Source: Poriferisulfidus sp963668445
GTDB lineage: Bacteria; Pseudomonadota; Gammaproteobacteria; Poriferisulfidales; Poriferisulfidaceae
DNA: 64,000 nt
Direction: 5' to 3'
Assembly (NCBI GenBank): GCA_963668445.1
Contig: OY764335.1
Location: 1,240,001-1,304,000, forward strand
The position numbers were made by a program, and so were the translations under genes. Position 1 is the stretch's first letter. Every line of letters starts with the position of its first letter. Below are positions 36,433 through 45,835 of the stretch, piece after piece. The notes below the pieces were generated by a model. That model searched no databases, was not told the origin of the DNA, and saw only the letters and a program-made list of their open reading frames with translations.

Positions 36433-38211
36433 ATGCCGAGAAGCCTGATGCTGCCGCGCACTTTCCTGATCTTGCTGGGCGCCGCCATGCTGGCGGGCTG
36501 CGCCGCCATCCAACCCGGCGGCGAGGCACCGGCTTGGGAACGCATCCAAGAGATGGAACCGGACCGGGCTTGGCGGCAGACGTGGAAGCTGCCGGATGCG
36601 GAGCAGATGCCGCGCCGCATCGAACTGATTGAACTCTGGGCCGAACAGAAACGGTGGGATGCGGTCACGGCCGGGCTGAGTCGGCTGGGCGACAGCGATT
36701 TGCACCAGACGCAGCGCCAACGCCTGCAGTTGGTGCAAGCCCGGCATTTCCTGCATATGCAGGAGGATCCCGAAGCCTTGCAGATGCTGGAATCCCTGCC
36801 CCCCAGCACGCAGGTGCTGGAATTGCAGCTTCAAGCCTACGACCGGCAGCCGGAGCCCGAAGCGGCCTTGCGCACACGCCTGCAGCTCGTCGCATTCGCG
36901 GAGGAGCCGGAACGCCGCACGCATTACCGGAAAGGCTGGAAGCAGTTGCTGGAGAAACCGGCCTCGCAGTTGCAGACTTGGCGCGGCCGGGCGGCGGACA
37001 AACACTGGCGCGGCTGGCTGGATTTGGCGCTGCTGACGCGCCCGGGCGAACACATGAATCTACCACTGGAGGAAATTCTGCGCGAATGGCAGCATCTCTA
37101 CCCGAACCACCCGGCTGCGGCATGGCTTCCGGACATCACCGCCACTGCTGAGGCCTTGCGGCCGAAACTGCACCAGGTCGCCGCCCTGCTGCCGGTCAGC
37201 GGCGAGCTGGCCGCGATCGGCAAGACCATCCGCGACGGCATTGAAGCCCGCATGCGCGAGCAACTCGGCGACGCGCCGGAGCTGCGCATCTACGACACCG
37301 GCGACCCGGCGCAAACGGCGCAGGACCTGTACCGGCGCGCCGTGGCCGAAGGCGCCGACCTCGTCATCGGCCCGTTCAGCAAGCCGGCCGTCATGCAGCT
37401 GGCAAGGGAAGAGGACCTGCCGGTCGGCACCGTCAGCCTCAACTATCTGAGTCCCGGAGCCGATGCGCCGGGCAATCTCTACCAGTTCGGCCTGCTGCCG
37501 GAGGACGAGGCCGCGCAGGCCGCGGACCGCGCCCTGCAGGACGGGCGCCGCGCCGCCGTCGCCTTCGCGCCGGACAGCGCGTGGGGGCGGCGCCTTCTGG
37601 AGGCCTTCGCACAGCACTTCGAGGCCGGCGGCGGCACGGTGAAAGAGCGCGGCTTCTACTTCGCCGAAGCCTCCGACTACGCCGCCATGATCAAGCAGGT
37701 CTTGCAGCTTTCGCAGGGCGAAGCGCGCCAGCAGCAGTTGGAAGAGACGCTCGGCTTGGAAGTGGTGTCGCGCCCGACCCGGCGCCAGGACATCGACATG
37801 GTGTTTCTGGCCAGTTCGCCGCACAATGCGCGGCTGCTGAAGCCGCAGCTCGATTTCTACTTCGCCAACGACCTGCCGACCTACGCGACTTCGCATATCT
37901 ACACCGGCGTGCCCAGCCCGCTGCAGGACCGGGATTTGGACGGCATCATGTTCTGCGACATTCCGCTGGTCCTGGACGAGCCGATGCTGGCGAAACTGAG
38001 TTCGGCGGCGCGGGCCCGCGAACTTCCCCGCTTTGTCGCGCTGGGCGCCGATGCCTATCTGCTGGCCATGCGGCTGAACTATCTGGAGCCGCACCCGGAC
38101 GCCACGCTCGACGGCTGGACCGGCCGGCTGGCACTGCATGGCGCCCGCCAAGTGTTCCGTAGCCTGCAATGGGCGCGCTTCGAGGACGGGCAGGTGCAAG
38201 CTCTGCCCTGA
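36433..38211 (+). CDS. lpoA: Penicillin-binding protein activator LpoA (LppC) lipoprotein
   Basis: LpoA is an outer-membrane lipoprotein that activates PBP1a from outside the peptidoglycan. The 592-residue protein has a lipoprotein signal ending LAGC (Cys lipidated). The N-terminal part is helical and TPR-like. The C-terminal part is a periplasmic-binding-protein fold (VAALLPVSGELAAIGKTIRDGIEA; ADLVIGPFSKPAVMQLA; DIDMVFLASSPHNARLLKPQL) typical of PF04348. The start could be ATG 36433 or 36448; both leave a workable signal. It has no PBP1a gene in this window. Confidence 0.92.
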   Translation: MPRSLMLPRTFLILLGAAMLAGCAAIQPGGEAPAWERIQEMEPDRAWRQTWKLPDAEQMPRRIELIELWAEQKRWDAVTAGLSRLGDSDLHQTQRQRLQLVQARHFLHMQEDPEALQMLESLPPSTQVLELQLQAYDRQPEPEAALRTRLQLVAFAEEPERRTHYRKGWKQLLEKPASQLQTWRGRAADKHWRGWLDLALLTRPGEHMNLPLEEILREWQHLYPNHPAAAWLPDITATAEALRPKLHQVAALLPVSGELAAIGKTIRDGIEARMREQLGDAPELRIYDTGDPAQTAQDLYRRAVAEGADLVIGPFSKPAVMQLAREEDLPVGTVSLNYLSPGADAPGNLYQFGLLPEDEAAQAADRALQDGRRAAVAFAPDSAWGRRLLEAFAQHFEAGGGTVKERGFYFAEASDYAAMIKQVLQLSQGEARQQQLEETLGLEVVSRPTRRQDIDMVFLASSPHNARLLKPQLDFYFANDLPTYATSHIYTGVPSPLQDRDLDGIMFCDIPLVLDEPMLAKLSSAARARELPRFVALGADAYLLAMRLNYLEPHPDATLDGWTGRLALHGARQVFRSLQWARFEDGQVQALP

Positions 38212-38293
38212 AAAACCCTAGCCCCGCATGTCCGCAAGCCGCCGCCGCGCCCCTGTGTATAATCACACCCCCAACCCCAGACATCGACATTCC

Positions 38294-39112
38294 ATGCCCC
38301 TATCCGTCTACTCTCGCCCGCCGTCCCGACGCCTCATCCTCGCGTGGAGCCTAGGAGCCGCATTCGCCGCCGGTGCCGCCACTGCCGCGGATTGGTCCGC
38401 CCTGAACAGGGTGGCGCAAAACTCCACCACCCGCCAAGCAGATGTCCAGCGCCAAATCGAAGCACTGGACGATGCCGCGCAAGAAGCCTACGCCGAATAC
38501 CGGGCCGATTTGATTGAACTCGAAGGGCTGCGCGCCTACAACCGCCAGCTGCAGGCCTTGCGCGACAAGCAGCAGGCCACCCTCGACGACCTCCAGAGCC
38601 GCATTCAGCAGACCGGGCGCCTGGATCGCAAGATCGTGCCCCTGATGGAGCAGATGCTGGAATCCCTGAGGGACTTCATTGCCCAGGACTTGCCGTTCCT
38701 GCCGACGGAGCGGCAGCAGCGGCTGGCGCACTTGCGTGCCATCCTTGACGATCCGGAACTGTCGCTGGCCGCCCGCTACCGCAGCATGTACGAAGCCTAC
38801 CAGATCGAATTGGACTACGGGCACACCATGGAAACCTATGCCGACACTCTGGAACTGGATGGCCAGAAGTTGAAAGTCACGGTGCTGCGGGTTGGACGGG
38901 TTGCGCTGTTCGCCACGACCGGCGACCGCAAGACCACGTTCGCGTGGAGCCAAGAGGCGCGGCAGTGGCAGGCGATCGATGATATGTCCGGGCCGTTGCA
39001 GAAGGCCATACGCATGGCGAAGAAGCAGGTGGCTCCGGATCTCCTGGTGCTGCCGGTCGAGCATCCGCAGGATGCGCCGATGCCGGCCGCACAGCCGGAG
39101 GATGCATCATGA
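38294..39112 (+). CDS. DUF3450 protein of the TonB2 cluster
   Basis: A 272-residue periplasmic protein: signal peptide (LILAWSLGAAFAAGAATA-A), a long coiled coil from about residue 35 to 120 (QRQIEALDDAAQEAYAEYRA), then a compact C-terminal domain with LDGQKLKVTVLRVGRVALFA. This is the DUF3450 family, usually first in Vibrio-type TonB2 loci; its exact role is not established. The ATG at 38294 precedes the signal; no strong ribosome site is visible. The stop overlaps the next start as ATGA. Confidence 0.88.
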   Translation: MPLSVYSRPPSRRLILAWSLGAAFAAGAATAADWSALNRVAQNSTTRQADVQRQIEALDDAAQEAYAEYRADLIELEGLRAYNRQLQALRDKQQATLDDLQSRIQQTGRLDRKIVPLMEQMLESLRDFIAQDLPFLPTERQQRLAHLRAILDDPELSLAARYRSMYEAYQIELDYGHTMETYADTLELDGQKLKVTVLRVGRVALFATTGDRKTTFAWSQEARQWQAIDDMSGPLQKAIRMAKKQVAPDLLVLPVEHPQDAPMPAAQPEDAS

Positions 39113-40440
39113 AACGCATCGTTTGCGCCGCACTGTTCGCTTTCGCCGGCCTCGCGCAGGCCGCACCTTTCGACGACCTGTTCAAGAGCATGCAGGCCGT
39201 ACAGTTGCAGGAAAACCGCGAACTCCAGGAACGGCTGGCGCACTTCCGCACCGCGGCGCAGGAGCGCCAGGCGCTGCTAAAGAAAGTCCAGGCGCAGATG
39301 CGTGCGGAAGAGCAGCGCAGCAACGACATGGAGAAAGCTTTCCGGAAGGCCGAAAAGGACATGGAGAGGCAGCGCCAGAAGCTGGACGAATTGACGGCCC
39401 ATTACAAGGAGGTGTTCGCCACCGCCAAGCTATGGGCGGCAGACCTCAAGGAGCGGTTTGCGCATTCGCTGGTCAGCACCCAGATGCCGGAACGTCTGGC
39501 GCCCATCGAACGGCTCGCCAGAGACGACCATGTGTTCACCGTGGATGATATGAGCAGGCTGCTGTATGCGGCCGTCATCGAGGCCCGGCAGCAGGGCAAA
39601 GTAGTGCGCTTCCGCGCCAAGGCGACCGCCCCGGACGGCACGTCCACCGATCTGGACGTGGTGCGCGTCGGCATCTTCACCGCCACCTCCGGCGACCGGT
39701 TCTTGGCCCAAGTCGCGGGATCCACCGATCTGCAAGTTCTGCCGCGCCAGCCGCGCGGCATGTTCCGTGACGTTGCTGCGGAACTGGCGGTCGCGAATGC
39801 GGAGGAAGGACGGCCACTGGCCGTCATCGATCCGTCGCGCGGAGCCATCCTGACCCTGATGATGGATTCGCCCGACATGATGGAGCGCATCGATCAAGGC
39901 GGTGTCATCGGCTATCTGATTATCGCCATCGGCATTTTCGGCGTGCTTCTCGCGCTGGGGCGCAACGGCGTGCTCGCCGTGCACCTGCGACGCATCATGC
40001 GCCAGCATCACGATCTGGAGCATCCGAGCGCCGACAATGCCTTGGGCCGCATCGCGCTGGTCTACCACGAGCATCGAGAGACGCTGGATCCGGAAGCGCT
40101 CGAAGACCGCGTGCATGAGGCGGTCAGCGACGAGCTGCCCAAGCTGAGCTGGGGGCTGAACCTGCTGCGGGTGCTGGCCGCCGTCGCGCCGCTGCTGGGA
40201 CTGCTCGGCACGGTCACCGGCATGATTCAGACCTTCCAAGACATCACGCTGTTCGGCACCGGCGATCCGCGCATGATGGCAGGCGGCATCAGCCAAGCGC
40301 TGGTCACCACCGCCCTCGGCCTGACCGCGGCGATTCCGATCCTGCTGCTGCTGACCATGGCCCGCTCGTACAGCACGCGCATCCGGCAAGTGGTCGAAGA
40401 ACAGAGCCTAGGGCTCCTGACTCGCGCCTTGAAGCCATGA
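39109..40440 (+). CDS. TtpC-like MotA/TolQ/ExbB proton channel protein with periplasmic coiled coil
   Basis: A 443-residue protein: signal peptide (residues 1-19), coiled coil (about 30-105), a DUF3450-like beta domain (to about 250), a first membrane helix (267-287), and the MotA/ExbB domain (about 340-440) with LLRVLAAVAPLLGLLGTVTGMIQTFQ. It corresponds to TtpC of the Vibrio TonB2 system, which is required alongside the ordinary ExbB there. Overlaps both neighbours by ATGA, so it is translated with DUF3450 and exbB2. Confidence 0.9.
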   Translation: MKRIVCAALFAFAGLAQAAPFDDLFKSMQAVQLQENRELQERLAHFRTAAQERQALLKKVQAQMRAEEQRSNDMEKAFRKAEKDMERQRQKLDELTAHYKEVFATAKLWAADLKERFAHSLVSTQMPERLAPIERLARDDHVFTVDDMSRLLYAAVIEARQQGKVVRFRAKATAPDGTSTDLDVVRVGIFTATSGDRFLAQVAGSTDLQVLPRQPRGMFRDVAAELAVANAEEGRPLAVIDPSRGAILTLMMDSPDMMERIDQGGVIGYLIIAIGIFGVLLALGRNGVLAVHLRRIMRQHHDLEHPSADNALGRIALVYHEHRETLDPEALEDRVHEAVSDELPKLSWGLNLLRVLAAVAPLLGLLGTVTGMIQTFQDITLFGTGDPRMMAGGISQALVTTALGLTAAIPILLLLTMARSYSTRIRQVVEEQSLGLLTRALKP

Positions 40441-41075
40441 GCTGGGAATTTTTCCGGCAGCTTTACGAAGATTTCATCTGGGCGCTCTGCCCGCCATGGC
40501 GCCCCTGCCTAGATCCCGGGCAGCTCTACCAGAACGTCGAGGATCTGGTCTACTCCGGCGGCGATGTGCTGCTGGTGCTGTTCGGCGTGGCGGCAGTGCT
40601 GTGGTGGTTCATCCTCGAACGGGTGTGGCACTTCTACGGCAAGCGCCGCGACCTGATGGAAGGCCACTCCGAGGGCGATCTGATCGCATGGCACGCGCAT
40701 GAAGCGCTGTGGGTGGAGAAGCAATGGGCCTCCGAGGTGCGGATGCACGCCACTCGCGGCTTTCTGGCCATGAAGGGGCTGATCCAGATCTGCCCGCTGC
40801 TCGGCCTGCTCGGCACCATCCTCGGCATGGTCGAGGTGTTCGAGGTGCTGGCCATCACCGGCTCCAACAGCGCACGCGCGCTGAGCAGCGGCATCGCGCA
40901 TGCCACCCTGCCCACCATGGCGGGCCTGGTCATCGCCCTGTCGGGCTACTATTTCATGATCCTGTTCGAGCACCGCGCGCAGTACGAACAGAAGTACCTG
41001 CGCGAGCACCTGCTTGAAGGAGCGTTCGCCCGGGACACGCATCGCCGCCCCAAGCAAGGCGGGGAGCCGCAGTAG
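40437..41075 (+). CDS. exbB2: Biopolymer transport protein ExbB (TonB2 type)
   Basis: ExbB forms the proton-conducting pentamer that powers TonB. The 212-residue protein has three membrane helices (about 43-62, 112-132, 155-175) and the TolQ/ExbB motif MKGLIQICPLLGLLGTILGMVEVFE. The N-terminal segment before the first helix (FIWALCPPWRPCLDPGQLYQ) resembles short TonB2-system ExbB. Its ATG overlaps the TtpC stop. Confidence 0.92.
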   Translation: MSWEFFRQLYEDFIWALCPPWRPCLDPGQLYQNVEDLVYSGGDVLLVLFGVAAVLWWFILERVWHFYGKRRDLMEGHSEGDLIAWHAHEALWVEKQWASEVRMHATRGFLAMKGLIQICPLLGLLGTILGMVEVFEVLAITGSNSARALSSGIAHATLPTMAGLVIALSGYYFMILFEHRAQYEQKYLREHLLEGAFARDTHRRPKQGGEPQ

Positions 41076-41114
41076 CGCGCCCATGATCCATTTCGCACCC
41101 TGAGGTACCTGAAC

Positions 41115-41525
41115 ATGCGCATCGTACGCCGCCGTGCCGACTCCGAGGAGGAGCAGATCGTCGACACCACCCCTCTGATCGACATCGTCTTCATCATGCT
41201 AATCTTCTTCATCGTGACCGCATCGTTTGTGAAGGAATCGGGCATTGAGATCAACCGCCCCAGCGCCGACACCGCCGTCATGCAGAGCCACACCACCGTT
41301 CTAGTCGGCATTACCGCCGAGGATCAGGTCTGGATCAACCACCGGCCGGTCGACATCCGTGCCGTGCGCGCCAACATCGTCCGCCTGATGGCCGAAAATC
41401 CCCAAGGCGGCGTCGTCATCCAAGCCGACCGCGATTCGCGCAACGACATGCTGGTGCAGGTCATGGACCAGATCCGGCAGGCCGGGGTCGACAAGATCGC
41501 CCTTGCGGCGCAACCGGATTCGTAA
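41115..41525 (+). CDS. exbD2: Biopolymer transport protein ExbD (TonB2 type)
   Basis: ExbD is the single-span partner in the ExbB channel. The 136-residue product has the proton-relay Asp in TTPLIDIVFIMLIFFIVTASF and a periplasmic domain ending in DKIALAAQPDS. GAGG lies nine bases before the ATG. The next gene (tonB2) begins immediately after its TAA. Confidence 0.94.
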   Translation: MRIVRRRADSEEEQIVDTTPLIDIVFIMLIFFIVTASFVKESGIEINRPSADTAVMQSHTTVLVGITAEDQVWINHRPVDIRAVRANIVRLMAENPQGGVVIQADRDSRNDMLVQVMDQIRQAGVDKIALAAQPDS

Positions 41526-42146
41526 ATGTCCTGGCGCGTCTGGCTTCGCACCCCGATCATCGCCGGCGCGGCCCTCGCCGCCACGTTCGGCCTGTTTCTG
41601 GTGATGCACTACATGATCATGTCGGACTTCGGCGGCATGCGCGAGGCCAGCGATCCGGTGCGCTTCGATTTCGTGCGTCTGCAAGAGCGCCGGATTACGC
41701 CGACCGAAAAGGAATTGCCGCCCAAGCAGGAGCGGCCGCAAAAGCCCGAGATGCCGGACAACCCCGAGATGCAAGCCGAGGATATCGACCCGAACGCCTT
41801 GAGCTTCTCCTCCGCCACGCCTTTCAACCTGAATCTGGCCGGCGGCGGACTGGCCGGCGACTGGGCCAGCAATCGGGAACCGGTGCCCGTGCTGCGTGTC
41901 ACTCCCGCCTATCCTTCGCGCGCCAGCCGGCGCGGCATCGAAGGCTGGGTCGAAGTCAGCTTCACCATCACTGCCACCGGCGCCACCGACAATGTGCAGG
42001 TCGTGGCGGAGGAGCCGTCGGGCGTCTTCGGGCGCGCCGCCACCAAGGCGGTGCGCAAATGGAAGTACAAGCCGCAGATGGTCGACGGCAAGGTGCAGCC
42101 GCGGCCCGGGATCCGCGTCCTGCTCAAGTTCGAACTGGAAGAATGA
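41526..42146 (+). CDS. tonB2: Energy transducer TonB (TonB2 type)
   Basis: TonB couples the ExbBD motor to outer-membrane receptors. The 206-residue protein has an N-terminal membrane helix (IIAGAALAATFGLFLVMHYMI), a Pro/Glu/Lys-rich spacer (ELPPKQERPQKPEMPDNPEM), and the C-terminal domain with VLRVTPAYPSRASRRGIEGWVEVSFTI and ATKAVRKWKYKP. The short spacer is typical of TonB2. The stop overlaps the TPR gene as ATGA. Confidence 0.93.
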   Translation: MSWRVWLRTPIIAGAALAATFGLFLVMHYMIMSDFGGMREASDPVRFDFVRLQERRITPTEKELPPKQERPQKPEMPDNPEMQAEDIDPNALSFSSATPFNLNLAGGGLAGDWASNREPVPVLRVTPAYPSRASRRGIEGWVEVSFTITATGATDNVQVVAEEPSGVFGRAATKAVRKWKYKPQMVDGKVQPRPGIRVLLKFELEE

Positions 42147-43327
42147 CTCTCCGCCCCGCCCTCGCCGCCGTACTGGCCACCGCCATGCTGGGCAGCCAGA
42201 CTGCTTGGGCCTCCACGATTTCGGAACGCATTTTCCGCAGTCTGAGCGAAATCCACGAACTGCGCGAAGCCAATAAGAACGACGAGGCGCTGGCCAAGAC
42301 CGACCGCCTGCTGGACCGCTCCATGAGCGATCACGAACGGGCGCAGACCCTGCTTCTGAAGGCCGACCTGCTGATGCTGATGGAACGCTACGAGGACTGC
42401 GTGCAGCCACTGGAGGCAGCGTTGCAAACCGGTGCCGTCCCCAAGGCCCGAGTTCCCCAGATTCGCTCCACGCTGGGCCAGCTGTACGCCCAGGTCGGCC
42501 GCTACCGCGACGCCATCCGGCTGCTGGAGGAATGGCTGCGCGAGGAAGAGAAGCCCCCGGCGAACGCCTATTTCATGCTGGCCATGGCATATCTGGAAAC
42601 GAAGCAACTCCGAAAGGCGCGGCACAACGTCGATCTGGCGCGCAAGGCCATCGACAAGATGACGGAAAGCCAGTACCGGTTCACCGGCAACATCTATCTG
42701 CAACAATCCGACTGGCGGGCCCTGCAGCAACTGCTGGAAGAAGCCATCCGCACGTACCCGAAGCAGGCCATGTTCTGGAAGCAGTTGGCGCAAGTCCACA
42801 TGGAACGCCGGCAGGAAGCCAAAGCCCTCAGGGTGCTGCGGCTCGCCTACGCCAGCCGGATGCTGACGAAAAGCAGCGAACTGGTGCAGCTGGCACAGCT
42901 GATGCGCCTGCAGGAAGTGCCTTGGCTGGCCGGGCAGGTACTGGAGCAAGGCTTCGAACGCAAGCAGGTCGAGCCGACCGCCCGCAATTGGAAGCTGCTC
43001 GGCAACGCTTGGACGGCCGCGCGCGAATACCGCAAGGCCTACCCGGCCCTGCGCAAAGCTGCCGAAATGACCCGCAAGTCGTCGGACTGGCTGCAACTGA
43101 CACGCTTGTATGCACAGAATGCCGAATGGAAGGATTGCGCGGCCAGCGCGCAATCCGGTCTGCGTACCCGGCCGAAAGATCCGGGACCGTTCCACCTGCT
43201 GCGCGGCATCTGCACCTACGAGCAGGACGACCGGGACGGCGCCTTGCAATCTTTCGCCAAGGCCAAGAAGAGCAAGAGTTCCGCCGCCGAAGCGAACGGC
43301 TGGACCCAATTCATCGAAAGCCTATGA
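42143..43327 (+). CDS. TPR-repeat protein of the TonB2 cluster
   Basis: A 394-residue periplasmic protein with a signal peptide (ALAAVLATAMLGSQTAWA-S) and a series of TPR-like helices from about residue 30 to the C-terminus, for example RSTLGQLYAQVGRYRDAIRLLEEWL and PFHLLRGICTYEQDDRDGALQSFAKAK. A TPR gene ends the Vibrio tonB2 locus in the same position. It probably mediates protein contacts; partner unknown. It overlaps tonB2 and ubiG by ATGA. Confidence 0.88.
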   Translation: MTLRPALAAVLATAMLGSQTAWASTISERIFRSLSEIHELREANKNDEALAKTDRLLDRSMSDHERAQTLLLKADLLMLMERYEDCVQPLEAALQTGAVPKARVPQIRSTLGQLYAQVGRYRDAIRLLEEWLREEEKPPANAYFMLAMAYLETKQLRKARHNVDLARKAIDKMTESQYRFTGNIYLQQSDWRALQQLLEEAIRTYPKQAMFWKQLAQVHMERRQEAKALRVLRLAYASRMLTKSSELVQLAQLMRLQEVPWLAGQVLEQGFERKQVEPTARNWKLLGNAWTAAREYRKAYPALRKAAEMTRKSSDWLQLTRLYAQNAEWKDCAASAQSGLRTRPKDPGPFHLLRGICTYEQDDRDGALQSFAKAKKSKSSAAEANGWTQFIESL

Positions 43328-44028
43328 GCACCGACGCGAATCTGGATCCGGGTGAACTGGCGAAGTTCGATCGCGAAGATCTCGACTGGTGGGATCCCAA
43401 GGGTGCCATGCGCGCCCTGCATGCCATCAATCCGGCACGGCTGCAGTATGTCCGCGAATTCTGCAAGCTGCGCCATGCCAAAGTCGCGGATGTCGGCTGC
43501 GGCGGCGGCCTGATGACGGAAGCTCTGGCGCAATGCGGCGCAACCGCGACCGGCATCGACCTGTCCGCGACCGCGCTGGCGCAAGCTCGGGCGCACGCCC
43601 AGACGCAGGCACTCGACATCGACTATCGGCATCAGGATGCGCATGCGCTCGCCGAACAGCAGGCCGGGCACTTCGATATCGTCACCTGCATGGAGCTTCT
43701 GGAGCATGTGCCGGACGTCCCGGCGCTACTCGCGGATTGCGCCCGCCTGCTGCGCCCGAACGGCGCCCTGTTCGTGTCGACGCTCAACCGCACCGCCTCT
43801 GCCTTCGCGCTCGCCATTCTCGGCGCCGAGCATCTCCTGAAACTGCTGCCGGCCGGCACGCATCGCTACGACCGCTTCATCCGTCCGTCCGAATTGGCGC
43901 AAGCTGCCCGAAGCGTCGGCCTGCTCACGAAGGACGTGCGCGGCATCATCTGGAATCCGCTAGCCCGTGCGGCGCGGCTGGGCGGCGCGCCGTACGCCAA
44001 TTACCTGATGCATCTGCGGCTGGCCTGA
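43324..44028 (+). CDS. ubiG: Ubiquinone biosynthesis O-methyltransferase
   Basis: UbiG performs both O-methylations in ubiquinone synthesis with S-adenosylmethionine. The 234-residue product has the N-terminal EDLDWWDPKGAMRALHAINPARLQYV, SAM motif I VADVGCGGGLMTEALA, MELLEHVPDVPALL, and VRGIIWNPLA near the end. Length equals the family (about 240). The ubiG-gph pair occurs in many Gammaproteobacteria. Confidence 0.95.
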   Translation: MSTDANLDPGELAKFDREDLDWWDPKGAMRALHAINPARLQYVREFCKLRHAKVADVGCGGGLMTEALAQCGATATGIDLSATALAQARAHAQTQALDIDYRHQDAHALAEQQAGHFDIVTCMELLEHVPDVPALLADCARLLRPNGALFVSTLNRTASAFALAILGAEHLLKLLPAGTHRYDRFIRPSELAQAARSVGLLTKDVRGIIWNPLARAARLGGAPYANYLMHLRLA

Positions 44029-44030
44029 GC

Positions 44031-44696
44031 ATGTCGAACATCCAGGCCGTGCTCATGGACTTGGACGGCACGTTGGCGGACACCGCGCACGACATCGTGC
44101 CGGCCCTGAATGCGCTGTGCCGCGAGCAGGGCCGCCCGCCCGTCGCTTTCGAGCGGGCCCGCAACCACATCTCGCAAGGCGCCCGCGCTTTGGTGCGGCT
44201 GATCTTCGCCACGGCGGCCGATTCCGCCGCCGAAGACCGGTTGACCGAGCGCCTGCTGGAAATCTACAGCGCCGCGCCGTGCCGGCACACCCGCCTGTTC
44301 GACGGCATGCCGGAACTGCTGGAACACCTTCGCCGCCGCCGCCTGCCCTGGGGCGTCGTCACCAACAAGACCGAAAGCCTGGCCCAGCCGATTATGGAAG
44401 CGCTGGACTTCCCGCTTGCGCCCGCCTGCCTAATCGGCCGCGACACTCTGGCGCACTGCAAGCCGCATCCGGAACCGCTGTGCGAAGCGGCGCGCCGGCT
44501 CGGCGTGCCGACCGCGCATTGCCTGTACTTAGGCGACGACCCGCGCGACATGCAGGCTGCGCGCGCCGCCGGCATGATCGGCATCGTGGCAGCATTCGGC
44601 TACATCGCGCCGGGCACCGACATCTCGGCTTGGAACGGCGACGGCGCCATTCGCGATCCGCTGGAATTGCGCGAATGGCTTGAGGCTACCGCATGA
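44031..44696 (+). CDS. gph: Phosphoglycolate phosphatase (HAD family)
   Basis: Gph hydrolyses 2-phosphoglycolate, a product of DNA repair and oxygen damage. The 221-residue HAD enzyme has motif I LMDLDGTLADTAHDI (nucleophile Asp), motif II VVTNKTES, motif III Lys in HCKPHPEPL, and motif IV YLGDDPRDMQAA. It follows ubiG by two bases. A related HAD phosphatase role (such as N-acetylmuramate-6-phosphate phosphatase, MupP) cannot be excluded from sequence alone. Confidence 0.86.
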   Translation: MSNIQAVLMDLDGTLADTAHDIVPALNALCREQGRPPVAFERARNHISQGARALVRLIFATAADSAAEDRLTERLLEIYSAAPCRHTRLFDGMPELLEHLRRRRLPWGVVTNKTESLAQPIMEALDFPLAPACLIGRDTLAHCKPHPEPLCEAARRLGVPTAHCLYLGDDPRDMQAARAAGMIGIVAAFGYIAPGTDISAWNGDGAIRDPLELREWLEATA

Positions 44697-45829
44697 GCGC
44701 CGTGCCTTGGCTACTGGTCTTCGTCGGCGGCGCGGCTGCCGGCATTCTGGCCGGACTATGGATCGCGCAGCGTCGCCGGGAGCCGGAGCGCCTGAACGAA
44801 ACCGCGCTGCGCGACATGCTTTCGGCACTGTCCACGGAAGTCCTGGGCCGCAACGCCGAGCGCCAGCGCGACGCGCTGGAAGCCACGATGAAGCCGGTAC
44901 AAACCGTGCTGGAGCGCGTCCAGAAGCAGCACGAAAGCATCGAGCGCGACCGGCATACGGCCTACGGCAACCTCGCGGCGCAACTGCAGCAGGCCGTGGC
45001 CTCGCAGCACCAGCTCAGCCTAGAGACGCAAAACCTGTCCAAGGCGCTGTCCCGGCCGGGCGTGCGCGGCTCGTACGGAGAAATGGCCCTGAAGAAGGTG
45101 CTTGAACTGGCCGGCATGACGGAGCATGTGGATTTCGTGGAGCAAGAGCAGCAGGCCAGCGGCCAACGGCCGGACGTGGTGGTGCATCTTCCAGAAGACC
45201 GGGTGCTGCCTATCGATGCGAAGGCGCCGCTGCAAAACTATCTGGATGCCTATCAGGAAACGGATCCGCGGCGGCAGCGGGAACTGCTTCAGAACTACGC
45301 CCGCGCCATGCGCGGAATGGTCGCCGACTTGGCCAAAAAGGAATATTGGGCCAACTTCGCCAGCGGCAAGTCGCTGGACTTCGTCGTGATGTTCGTGCCA
45401 GGCGAGCAGTTTCTGACAGCCGCTCTGGAACAGGAACCCGCGCTAATGGAAGACGCCATGAATCGCAAAGTGCTGCTGGCTACTCCTGCCAGCCTGATGG
45501 CGATCCTGCGCGCCGTCGCCTACGGCTGGAACCAGAAGAAGGTGGCGGACAATTCCGAGCAGGTCCGCAAGCTCGGCTACGAACTGTACGAGCGTCTTGC
45601 CGATCTGTCCGGGCACATGGCGAACCTCCGCAAATCGCTAGCCGGCGACATCGGCCATTTCAACAAGCTGGTCGGCACTTGGGAGCGGCGAGTGCTGCCG
45701 ACCACCCGGAAATTCCGCGAACTCGGCATCGATTCGCACAAACGGCTCGCCGAGGTCGACGAGATCGACCAGACACCCCGCGAACTGCCGAATCCGCCGG
45801 CCGACCGGCGCAACCGCGACGCGGCCTAA
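44693..45829 (+). CDS. rmuC: DNA recombination protein RmuC
   Basis: RmuC-family proteins limit inverted-repeat recombination. The 378-residue product has an N-terminal membrane anchor (WLLVFVGGAAAGILAGLWIA), a coiled coil (to about residue 115), then the conserved nuclease-like domain: RGSYGEMALKKVLELAGM, DVVVHLPEDRVLPIDAKAPL, FVPGEQFLTAALEQEPAL and LLATPASLMAILRAVAYGW. The start overlaps the gph stop as ATGA. Confidence 0.94.
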   Translation: MSAVPWLLVFVGGAAAGILAGLWIAQRRREPERLNETALRDMLSALSTEVLGRNAERQRDALEATMKPVQTVLERVQKQHESIERDRHTAYGNLAAQLQQAVASQHQLSLETQNLSKALSRPGVRGSYGEMALKKVLELAGMTEHVDFVEQEQQASGQRPDVVVHLPEDRVLPIDAKAPLQNYLDAYQETDPRRQRELLQNYARAMRGMVADLAKKEYWANFASGKSLDFVVMFVPGEQFLTAALEQEPALMEDAMNRKVLLATPASLMAILRAVAYGWNQKKVADNSEQVRKLGYELYERLADLSGHMANLRKSLAGDIGHFNKLVGTWERRVLPTTRKFRELGIDSHKRLAEVDEIDQTPRELPNPPADRRNRDAA

Positions 45830-45835
45830 TCCCCT